NCBI GenBank assembly: GCA_964616985.1
Contig: CAZTVF010000156.1
Span: 1 to 10,173, forward strand
From: CAZTVF01 sp964616985
GTDB taxonomy: Bacteria > Planctomycetota > Phycisphaerae > SM23-33
Reading direction: 5' to 3'
DNA: 10,173 bases
Shown here: positions 1 through 5,811 of the stretch, in pieces
Layout of the letters: the number at the start of each line of letters is the position of its first letter
Position numbering within the stretch: position 1 is the first letter of the stretch
Translations under genes and position numbers: made by a program
Notes under the pieces: generated by a model
What the model saw: the letters and a program-made list of their open reading frames with translations, nothing else
The model's database searches: none
Told to the model about the DNA's origin: nothing

Positions 1-397
1 CCCTCAGGGATGAAGACAAACGGAAACCAGCCTGCCTGAAGGACTTTTCCCCAATAATAGGCTTGGTGATGTAGTCGCTCGCCCCTTCCTTCATGGCCTC
101 CACCGCCAACTCCAGCGTGCCATAGGCCGTGATCACAATCACCGCCGTCGAGGCGCCCGCATCGCGGATGTGCCGCAGCAGCTTCAGGCCCTCGTCGCCT
201 CCTGGCGAGATGTCGACGACGGCCAGGTCGTGCGCCGCCGCCGTCAGGGCGGCGAGGGCCGCGGCGAGGGTGGTCGCGGGGGTGACGGCAAAGCCTTCGG
301 CCGCCAGCAGCGCCGCGAGGCTCTCCTGGGCGATCGGGTCGCTTTCCAGCAGCAGGAGTCTCGCCTTTCCTTGTGATGCATCGGCCATGGTTGACAT
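1..397 (-). CDS. Response regulator, receiver domain (partial; C-terminus beyond the left edge)
   Basis: The reading frame is open from an ATG at 397 to the window edge (132 codons). It encodes a CheY-like receiver domain: the ESDP loop (E18-P21), phospho-acceptor D62 in VVDIS, conserved T90 in VITAYGT and K112 in YITKP. The wording from T90 to K112 (TAYGTLELAVEAMKEGASDY) is typical of NtrC-type receivers, so an AAA+ sigma54 activator or a stand-alone receiver may follow; neither can be seen. A second in-frame ATG lies at 388, but a GGAAGG site 4 nt upstream favours 397. Two oddities: the second residue of the usual acidic pair is serine (E18-S19), and after TKP the sequence (IIGEKSFRQ...) lacks the usual PF continuation while base composition becomes AT-richer. 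As a phosphorelay output protein it should act in the cytoplasm; its partner kinase is not in view. Confidence 0.85.
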   Translation of the reverse strand, partial: MSTMADASQGKARLLLLESDPIAQESLAALLAAEGFAVTPATTLAAALAALTAAAHDLAVVDISPGGDEGLKLLRHIRDAGASTAVIVITAYGTLELAVEAMKEGASDYITKPIIGEKSFRQAGFRLSSSLR

Positions 398-605
398 CTT
401 GCCTTCCCGCTCGCCCCGATTCAAGTGTAGATCGTGACCGATGAAATACCAGGGCGCGTTCGCTTTTAACTGGCACGCATGAGAAGGCATCGAGAACAGC
501 CGGTGCCATGCCGAAGCGTACCCGCGCCGGCATGCTCGGCCACGGTAAGTCAGTGCGTGGCAGAGCGCGACGCTTCGCACTCATCACCTGGGGTCAGACA
601 GTGTG
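398..605. other. Intergenic region with a TGGGGTCAGACA motif
   Basis: This 208-bp gap separates the secreted protein's stop codon from the response regulator start. It holds the weak promoter described separately, a 7-bp inverted repeat CATGCCG/CGGCATG (507-513 and 528-534, 14-nt loop) and TGGGGTCAGACA at 589-600, which ends six bases from the stop codon of the neighbouring gene. From memory, TGGGGTCAGAC-type strings often sit near REP/RAYT-type elements, but no transposase is encoded here. No protein-coding gene is convincing in this gap. Confidence 0.4.
424..452 (-). promoter_or_regulatory. Possible sigma70-like promoter of the response regulator
   Basis: On the minus strand a TACACT -10-like hexamer (429-424) is preceded by a weak CTGGTA -35-like hexamer (452-447) with a 17-bp spacer. 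Transcription would start near 417, giving a leader of about 20 nt that contains the GGAAGG ribosome site. The -35 is poor. The same TACACT -10 occurs upstream of the lipoprotein gene at 5047-5042. Confidence 0.35.
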
Positions 606-2378
606 CTACGGCTTTTCCGCCGGGGGCTTCTTATCCGGCGCAGTCGTTGGTTTCACGGGCGGCTTGGGATCCGTCAGCACCGGGTTGGCCAGGTTCCACA
701 GCACCTTGAGGCCATCCTCACGCGGGCTCTTGCCTCCGGGCGTCACGCGCAGCTCGCCTTGGAAGAGCCCCTGCCCGCACAACCGCAGCGAATCCATGAA
801 CGGCGTGTCCGTCGGGCCCACCGAGGTCCGTACCGCGACGTCCTTGTTCAGCGGGTGCATCTCGCGGCCGGCGAGCTGGCAGCTGTTGAAGCGACAATCG
901 GTGGACATCCACACCAGCGACGGCCAGACGTCGCACATGTAGAAGGCGCAGTTCTCGAGCCTGTTCTTGCGGCCATGCCCCATGTTGTCGACCCCTGGCT
1001 CGGGGCGGTCGAACTCGCCGAGCTTGGGCGGCAGGTTGGCCTCGACGATCGCGTTGTCGGCCCAATCCATCTCGCTGTGCTGCACCTTGAGCGTGCTGAT
1101 CATCGGCCGCAGCAGCAGCGATTCCTTGATCGTCCACTTCGTCCAGACGAAATCGCCCTGGTACACGTAGTTGACCAGCTTGCAGTTCTCCAGGATCGCG
1201 TTCTGGGCCACCAGCTTGCTGTTCCAGTTCAGCTCGATGTGTACGTTGCGGAAGATGACAGGCTTGGTGCGGGTGCCCATCAACTGCAGCTGGCCGGAGT
1301 CCACGAAGATCTTCCCGCCTTCGAGCACGAAACCGGGCTCCACCCGCACCACCGTCTCCACCGTCCGCTCGCGGAACGAGCCGATCGTCACCTGCCCCTG
1401 AATGAAGTACCCGTGGCCGTCGTCTCTCCACGTCGCGGTGCCCATGACGGCCTTTTCGAACTTCAGCTGCTGGGGATCCTTGTGGGCGGGCGTGATCTTC
1501 TCCATGCCGGTCTTGATCTTGGCGAGCTTGGCCTTGGCAGCGTCGGACAGTTCGGCCGCCTCGGCGGCGGCGAGGGCCTGCTGCGCCAAGGCCAGGTTGC
1601 CGAACGCCACGCACGACTCGGCCCGCTTGATCAGCAGGTCCTGGATCTTGGCCAGGCACTTGGACCGGTCGTCGTCGCGCATGTCCTTCATGGCTTCCTG
1701 CAGCAGGACAATGGCCCGCGACGTCCAGCCGTGCTGGTCGAGCGAGTCGGCCCAGGCGATGTGAATCTTGGCGGGCTCGACCTTGAACTCGGCGAACAGC
1801 TCAGCCGGCGGCGGCGACTTCTGCATCGTCTGCAGGATCGCGTACGTGCGGTCGAGCAGGTTGACGTTCTTGGCCGAGGCGGCCAGGGCCCCCACCCGCA
1901 CGCGGTCCAATGCCTCTTTGGGCGCCAGCGGCGGGTCGGCCGGCAGGAACTTGGCGACGGAGTCGGCCACGCGCATGGCCAGGTCGAACTTCTGCGCTTT
2001 GACCGCGTTGGCGTAGGCAGTCTCAAGCTTGGTGCGGGCCTTGGTCGCCGCGGGATCGGAGGCGGCGATGCTCAGGGAGTCCCGCATGGCGACCCATTCG
2101 CGGGTGGCCTCGGGGAAGCACCCCGCGTCGGCGAGCTGTTCGACATAGGCCAGCCAATATTTGACCAGCGCGGTCTTGGCCGCCCCCTGCCGCCCGCCGC
2201 CGGCGCTGTTGGAAATGAACGCATTGAAGAAGCGAATGGCCGGCAGCAGTTTGCCCGCCTTGGCGTATGTCTCCCCCAGCACGTACGGGTCCTGCTTGGA
2301 CAGCACCACATCCTGCCCCGCCGCCTGCGAGCACAGCCCCGCCGCCACCAGCACCGCCACAGCCAACGACTTGCACAT
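606..2378 (-). CDS. Secreted protein of unknown function: helical repeats followed by a beta-helix-like domain
   Basis: I do not recognise a named family in this 590-residue protein. It starts with a Sec signal peptide (M1-C-K, hydrophobic AVAVLVAAGL, small residues before Gln-Asp near residue 22). Residues about 25-295 are alanine-rich amphipathic helices reminiscent of TPR-type repeats (for example ALAQQALAAAEAAELSDAAK). Residues about 310-530 look beta-rich, with recurring rungs such as NAILENCKLVNY, NRLENCAFYMC and STDCRFNSCQLA, suggesting a right-handed beta-helix like those of pectate lyases; no catalytic residues are recognisable. The last 20 or so residues are a Pro/Lys-rich tail. The ATG at 2378 is preferred over in-frame ATGs at 2405 and 2462 because GAGGTG lies at 2388-2383, four bases upstream, and the signal peptide begins there. 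It lies downstream of guaA in the same direction, separated by a probable terminator. A structural or scaffolding role in the periplasm or at the cell surface is inference. Confidence 0.8.
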   Translation of the reverse strand: MCKSLAVAVLVAAGLCSQAAGQDVVLSKQDPYVLGETYAKAGKLLPAIRFFNAFISNSAGGGRQGAAKTALVKYWLAYVEQLADAGCFPEATREWVAMRDSLSIAASDPAATKARTKLETAYANAVKAQKFDLAMRVADSVAKFLPADPPLAPKEALDRVRVGALAASAKNVNLLDRTYAILQTMQKSPPPAELFAEFKVEPAKIHIAWADSLDQHGWTSRAIVLLQEAMKDMRDDDRSKCLAKIQDLLIKRAESCVAFGNLALAQQALAAAEAAELSDAAKAKLAKIKTGMEKITPAHKDPQQLKFEKAVMGTATWRDDGHGYFIQGQVTIGSFRERTVETVVRVEPGFVLEGGKIFVDSGQLQLMGTRTKPVIFRNVHIELNWNSKLVAQNAILENCKLVNYVYQGDFVWTKWTIKESLLLRPMISTLKVQHSEMDWADNAIVEANLPPKLGEFDRPEPGVDNMGHGRKNRLENCAFYMCDVWPSLVWMSTDCRFNSCQLAGREMHPLNKDVAVRTSVGPTDTPFMDSLRLCGQGLFQGELRVTPGGKSPREDGLKVLWNLANPVLTDPKPPVKPTTAPDKKPPAEKP

Positions 2379-2382
2379 AGCC

Positions 2383-2388
2383 CACCTC
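2383..2388 (-). promoter_or_regulatory. Shine-Dalgarno site that sets the start of the secreted protein
   Basis: GAGGTG on the minus strand, four bases before the ATG at 2378. It is the best ribosome site near the three candidate in-frame ATGs and agrees with the signal peptide start. Confidence 0.65.
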
Positions 2389-2434
2389 GTGCGACTTGTT
2401 GACATCGAGCCAATCTGGTTGCCCAACCAAGCAA

Positions 2435-2463
2435 GGTGGCGGCGGCCTGGGAAGGCCGCCACC
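2435..2463 (-). terminator. Probable Rho-independent terminator of guaA
   Basis: A strong GC hairpin lies 15 bp beyond the guaA stop. The outer 9-bp arms GGTGGCGGC (2435-2443) and GCCGCCACC (2455-2463) pair perfectly, with an alternative inner stem GGCGGCC/GGCCGCC (2441-2447 and 2454-2460). On the minus strand the hairpin is followed by TTGCTTGGTTGG, which is T-rich but not a clean T tract, so termination may be partial. A small dyad TGGTTG/CAACCA (2416-2429) follows. Confidence 0.55.
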
Positions 2464-2478
2464 CTCAGATCCGCCGGA

Positions 2479-4038
2479 TCACTCCCACTCGATCGTCGCC
2501 GGCGGCTTGGAACTGATATCGTACACCACGCGATTGACGCCGCGGACCTCGTTAATGATGCGGTTGGAGATCACGGCAAGGATGTCGTAGGGAATCCGCG
2601 ACCAGTCGGCCGTCATGAAATCGCTGGTATCCACGCTGCGAAGGGCGATCACGTTGTCGTACGTCCTGCCGTCGCCCATCACGCCGACCGACTTCACCGG
2701 CAGCAGCACCGCGAACGTCTGGGCCGTCTTGCGGTACAGGTCGTGCGCGACGATTTCCTCCAGCAGGATGTTGTCGGCCTTGCGCAGCACTTCCAGGCGT
2801 TCCTTGGTCACCTCGCCCAGGCACCTCACGGCCAGGCCCGGGCCGGGGAACGGGTGGCGCCAGACGATGGCATCGGGCAGCCCCAGCAGCGTGCCGGCCT
2901 GGCGGACCTCGTCCTTGAACAGGTCGCGTAGGGGCTCGATCAGCTCGAAGCCCAGTTCCTTCGGCAGCCCGCCCACGTTGTGGTGCAGTTTGATGTTGGC
3001 GGCCTGGCCGGCCAGCGAGTGGCCCGACTCGATCACGTCGGGATACAGCGTGCCCTGGGCCAGGAACCGCGCGTTGCGAACGCCCTTGGCCTCGCGCTTG
3101 AACATGTCGATGAACGTGTGGCCGATGATCCGCCGCTTCTCCTGCGGATCGGTCACGCCCGCCAGTTTGCCCAGGAAGATGTCCTCGGCCGAGACGACGT
3201 TGAGGTTGATCTTGAAATGATCCTGGAACGTGGTGCGGACCAGGTCCACTTCGTTCATCCGCAAGAGGCCATTATCGACGAAGATGCAGGCCAGGCGGTC
3301 GCCGATCGCGCGGTGCAGCATCGCCGCCAGGACCGACGAATCGACCCCGCCGGACAGGCCGCAGATCACCCGCTCGTCACTGCCCACGCGTTTCTGCACG
3401 TCGGCGACGACGGCGTCGATGAACGAGCCCATCTGCCACAGCCCCGCGCACTGGCAGATCTCGTACAGGAAGTTCATGCAGACCTTGTTGCCGTGCGGCG
3501 TGTGCGTCACCTCGGGGTGGAACTGCACGCCGTACACCGGGCGCGTCTTGTGGCGCACGGCCGCGTAGGGGCACGTCGGGGTGGCCGCCAGCGCGACAAA
3601 GTCGTCGCTGAGCGTCTGCACCTGGTCGCCGTGGCTGTTCCAGACCGTCGTCTCCTGCGGCATGCCGCGGAGAAAGACCTCGTCGCTGGTCACGGTGAGA
3701 TTGGTGCGGCCATACTCGCGGCTCTTGGCCGGGCGGATGTCGGCGCCGAGCATCTGGCACGCGATCTGCATGCCGTAGCAGATGCCCAGGATCGGCACGC
3801 CGAGTTCGAAGATCTCCTTGCGGCAGCGTGGGGCGTTGGGCTCGTACACGCTGTTGGGCCCGCCGGTGAAGATCAGGCCCTTGGGATTGAGCCCGCGGAT
3901 CTCCTCCACCGTGACGTCCGGCCGCGCCAGCACGCTGTAGACGCCGTTCTCGCGCACGCGCCGCGCGATCAGTTGTGCGTACTGACTGCCGAAGTCCAGG
4001 ATCACGATCGTTTCGGATTGTCCAGCCGCTGTCGTCAT
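2479..4038 (-). CDS. guaA: GMP synthase (glutamine-hydrolysing)
   Basis: It amidates XMP to GMP using ATP and glutamine, the last step of de novo guanine nucleotide synthesis in the cytosol. The 519-residue length is normal for the family. An N-terminal class I glutamine amidotransferase domain (about residues 8-200) carries the nucleophile C87 in GICYGMQ and the catalytic pair H174 and E176 in QFHPE. The ATP-pyrophosphatase domain has the P-loop-like LSGGVDSS at 228-235. The C-terminal dimerisation domain ends in the hallmark SKPPATIEWE, close to the SKPPGTIEWE of many homologues. The start is placed at the MTTAAGQSETIVILDFGSQ methionine. The frame stays open further upstream, but that extension would overlap the preceding gene and does not resemble GuaA. 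It begins 4 bp after the upstream lipoprotein stop with only a weak purine-rich site (GGCAGGCAG), so translation is probably coupled. Confidence 0.98.
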   Translation of the reverse strand: MTTAAGQSETIVILDFGSQYAQLIARRVRENGVYSVLARPDVTVEEIRGLNPKGLIFTGGPNSVYEPNAPRCRKEIFELGVPILGICYGMQIACQMLGADIRPAKSREYGRTNLTVTSDEVFLRGMPQETTVWNSHGDQVQTLSDDFVALAATPTCPYAAVRHKTRPVYGVQFHPEVTHTPHGNKVCMNFLYEICQCAGLWQMGSFIDAVVADVQKRVGSDERVICGLSGGVDSSVLAAMLHRAIGDRLACIFVDNGLLRMNEVDLVRTTFQDHFKINLNVVSAEDIFLGKLAGVTDPQEKRRIIGHTFIDMFKREAKGVRNARFLAQGTLYPDVIESGHSLAGQAANIKLHHNVGGLPKELGFELIEPLRDLFKDEVRQAGTLLGLPDAIVWRHPFPGPGLAVRCLGEVTKERLEVLRKADNILLEEIVAHDLYRKTAQTFAVLLPVKSVGVMGDGRTYDNVIALRSVDTSDFMTADWSRIPYDILAVISNRIINEVRGVNRVVYDISSKPPATIEWE

Positions 4039-4042
4039 TCGA

Positions 4043-4993
4043 TTAACTGCCTGCCGGCCGCGTGGCGGCCCCAAAAGATTGCACGCCCGTGCGGGCGAGC
4101 TTGTCCATGTTGTTCGCCACCCAGTCTTCCATCGCCGCCGGCAGAACGATCTGCTCCAGCCCGCCCATGATCTCCAGGGCCTTGGGCTCGTTGGCGGCCG
4201 CAAACAGCGCCTTGCTGTGATCGAGCGGCACGGACATGTCGAGCAGTCCGTGCACCAGCAGCAGCGGGCACTTGATCTTCTTCACGGCCTCCAGGGCCGA
4301 GGCGGCGTTGGGATCGAAATCGCCAATGCGTCCGGCGAGGGTGATGACCTTGTCGAAGTCTTCATCGAACAGCAGGCGGCCGTACCAGTGCTTCATGATG
4401 CCGCGCAGGTCGCGGTATGGGGCCACGGCCATGACGCCCTTGCAGCGTTCGTCCACGGCGGCGTACTGGATGGCGGTGGCGCCGCCGAGGTTGACGCCGA
4501 AGGCGTAGACCTTCGGATTGAGGTTGTTCTCGGCGATCAGCGTGTCCATGACCGTCTTGAGATCCTGGCTTTCCTTGGCGCCGTACGTGACGTAGTCGCC
4601 GCCGCTGCTGCCATGCTTGCGCAGGTCAGGCAGGACGACGTCGTAGCCCATCTTGGCCAGGCGCTCGCCGGCGCCGCGGAACGGGAACACGGTCTTGCCG
4701 TCGTACAGCGAGTGGACGATCAGCATCGTGCCCTTGGCCGGCACGGGCTGGTTGGCGGCGTTGCGGGCCTTGATGACCCACACGTCGATGTTGATCTTAT
4801 CCGCCATCGGGATCTTGCGATGCAGGCTGATGCGGCCCTGGGCGACGAGGGCGTCGGCCGTGGCGCCCATCACCGCGTCGATGCGGCCGGGCGTGGTGTC
4901 GGGGGCGACGATGCGCCGAGCGTAATCATCGTTCTGACAGCCCGCCGCGACGACCAGAAGCAGCAGCACCGCCAGCATCGAAAGCTGTTTCAT
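4043..4993 (-). CDS. Lipoprotein with a degenerate alpha/beta-hydrolase fold
   Basis: This 316-residue protein opens with a lipoprotein signal peptide (hydrophobic LAVLLLLVV, then AAG before C19). Gln at +2 gives no inner-membrane retention signal. The rest matches the alpha/beta-hydrolase (serine aminopeptidase/BAAT-like) layout: oxyanion strand TMLIVHSLYDG (89-99), DLRKHGSSGG (123-132), nucleophile elbow FGVNLGG (165-171), and the acid strand LLLVHGLLDMSVP (244-256) with D252. The elbow Ser is replaced by Asn168 (codon AAC, plus-strand bases 4490-4492), and the usual GGxxH near the C-terminus reads GGLEQ, so the catalytic His appears absent. Only the acidic residue remains, so hydrolase activity is doubtful; a binding or scaffolding role, or recent decay, is possible. 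GGGAG at 5004-5000, six bases before ATG, supports the start. It is first in a probable operon with guaA. Confidence 0.85.
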   Translation of the reverse strand: MKQLSMLAVLLLLVVAAGCQNDDYARRIVAPDTTPGRIDAVMGATADALVAQGRISLHRKIPMADKINIDVWVIKARNAANQPVPAKGTMLIVHSLYDGKTVFPFRGAGERLAKMGYDVVLPDLRKHGSSGGDYVTYGAKESQDLKTVMDTLIAENNLNPKVYAFGVNLGGATAIQYAAVDERCKGVMAVAPYRDLRGIMKHWYGRLLFDEDFDKVITLAGRIGDFDPNAASALEAVKKIKCPLLLVHGLLDMSVPLDHSKALFAAANEPKALEIMGGLEQIVLPAAMEDWVANNMDKLARTGVQSFGAATRPAGS

Positions 4994-5041
4994 GTGGGTC
5001 TCCCATTCCCGCCTCTTCCATGAGGCCGGAAGTTTGGCCAG

Positions 5042-5069
5042 AGTGTATCAGAATCCACCGGGCATTCAA
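5042..5069 (-). promoter_or_regulatory. Sigma70-like promoter of the lipoprotein-guaA operon
   Basis: On the minus strand TTGAAT (5069-5064) and TACACT (5047-5042) are separated by 16 bp. TGA directly before TACACT gives an extended -10 (TGaTACACT). Transcription from about 5035 would leave a 42-nt leader with a GGGAG ribosome site before ATG 4993. Surrounding bases are AT-rich for this genome (ATTCAATATATAGG). This is the clearest conventional promoter in the window. Confidence 0.55.
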
Positions 5070-5132
5070 TATATAGGGCGTGCGAAATCCAGGGCCAATC
5101 ACAAGTGCGGCTGCGCCATGGCGCGATTCAGG

Positions 5133-5585
5133 TCACTGCGGCAGCGTCTTGCTCATCGTCCAGTGAGCGATGCCCACTTCGACGAAGCGTTCGCCCTCCG
5201 TGCGGTACCCCAGGCGCTCGTAAAAGCCCACGGCCGTGTCGCGGGCGTGCAGCACAATCTCGCGGACGCCCTTGTCGGCCAGGAACGCCTCGGCGAACCG
5301 CACCAGGCGCGAGCCCACCCCCGTTCGCTGGCAGGCCGCGGCGACGGCCATCTGCCGAAGTCGCACCTCACCCCCCGCCTGCGGGGTGAGCACCAGGCAG
5401 GCGATGATCCTGCCCTCCCGCCAGGCCGCCAGGTGAAATGAATCCTTCTCGGCCGCCAGTTCGCCCGGCGCGAAGGCCAGCCCCAGCGGCTTTCGAAGCA
5501 CCGCCTCCCGCAGCCGAACCGTATCGAGATACTCCTGCGAACCGTGCTGCACCTGGGTACAGAGGATGTCGTCGGCACTGGTCAT
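5133..5585 (-). CDS. GNAT-family N-acetyltransferase
   Basis: A 150-residue acetyl-CoA-dependent acyltransferase, cytosolic, substrate unknown. The acetyl-CoA pyrophosphate loop is QRTGVGSRL (motif A, R/QxxGxG/A), preceded by the strand VRLRQMAV. The C-terminal motif B is LHARDTAVGFYERLGY, followed by EVGIAHWTMSK. The N-terminal LREAVLRKPLGL and the C-terminal pattern recall small YjcF/ElaA-like GNATs, but the exact subfamily is uncertain. The ATG at 5585 is chosen over an upstream in-frame ATG at 5618, because that one lies within the promoter and the G/C hairpin. GGAG sits only one base before ATG, too close for a normal Shine-Dalgarno. A 12-bp palindrome GCGCCATGGCGC (5113-5124) lies 8 bp past the stop but has no T tract. 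It diverges from lepA. Confidence 0.9.
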   Translation of the reverse strand: MTSADDILCTQVQHGSQEYLDTVRLREAVLRKPLGLAFAPGELAAEKDSFHLAAWREGRIIACLVLTPQAGGEVRLRQMAVAAACQRTGVGSRLVRFAEAFLADKGVREIVLHARDTAVGFYERLGYRTEGERFVEVGIAHWTMSKTLPQ

Positions 5586-5591
5586 GCTCCG

Positions 5592-5620
5592 ATTATCGCG
5601 CAAGCCCCCCCGCCACACAA
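5592..5620 (-). promoter_or_regulatory. Promoter of the GNAT gene, leaderless type
   Basis: On the minus strand TTGTGT (5620-5615) and GATAAT (5597-5592) are 17 bp apart. The -10 ends 6 bp before the ATG at 5585, so transcription would start at or next to the A of the start codon. The spacer includes the G7 run of an imperfect hairpin (GCCCCCCCGC 5604-5613 with GCGGGGGGC 5621-5629) whose other arm overlaps the upstream edge of the -35; DNA structure or a bound protein there could affect expression. Confidence 0.5.
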
Positions 5621-5644
5621 GCGGGGGGCAAATGTCTGATCACA

Positions 5645-5696
5645 CAATGTCCAACAGGAGCATGGCCGCACTCGCGAGCTTCTTCTTTGGACATTG
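5645..5696. repeat. Inverted repeat CAATGTCCAA / TTGGACATTG
   Basis: Two perfect 10-bp arms (5645-5654 and 5687-5696) flank 32 bp in the GNAT-lepA intergenic region. The element is less GC-rich than its surroundings. It could be an operator pair, a transcript hairpin or a piece of a dispersed intergenic repeat; the sequence alone does not decide. Confidence 0.5.
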
Positions 5697-5776
5697 GTCA
5701 TTCCGCCCGCGCCCGCCATCCGACCTCGCCCGGAGCCCCCTGCGCCAGGACGACACGTGCACCAAGGCAGATAAGC

Positions 5777-5804
5777 TTGTCTCCGGGCGCAAATACGCTA
5801 GAAT
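5777..5804 (+). promoter_or_regulatory. Promoter of lepA, leaderless type
   Basis: TTGTCT (5777-5782) and TAGAAT (5799-5804) are separated by 16 bp. The -10 ends 7 bp before the lepA ATG at 5812, placing the expected transcription start at 5811-5812. Between them lies only CGACGGG, with no usable Shine-Dalgarno spacing. The same geometry occurs at the divergent GNAT gene. Confidence 0.55.
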
Positions 5805-5811
5805 CGACGGG

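Noticed and set aside
471..490. TGGCACG string near 471 as a sigma54 -24 box
   Set aside because: No TTGC-type -12 box follows at the required spacing, and its orientation points away from the response regulator.
508..942. Plus-strand open frame starting MPKRTRAGM, superficially like a RAYT transposase N-terminus
   Set aside because: The similarity ends after a few residues, no HUH motif or catalytic Tyr context follows, and the frame runs antisense into the secreted-protein gene.
603..2402. Long plus-strand open frame (599 codons) antisense to the secreted protein
   Set aside because: Same GC artefact. The minus-strand frame has a signal peptide, a Shine-Dalgarno site and sensible composition.
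2980..4170. Plus-strand open frame (396 codons) antisense to guaA
   Set aside because: guaA has every catalytic motif in place on the minus strand; this frame has none.
4079..5023. Plus-strand open frame (314 codons) antisense to the lipoprotein
   Set aside because: Low-complexity His/Val/Leu/Gln composition; the minus-strand frame carries a lipobox and hydrolase motifs.
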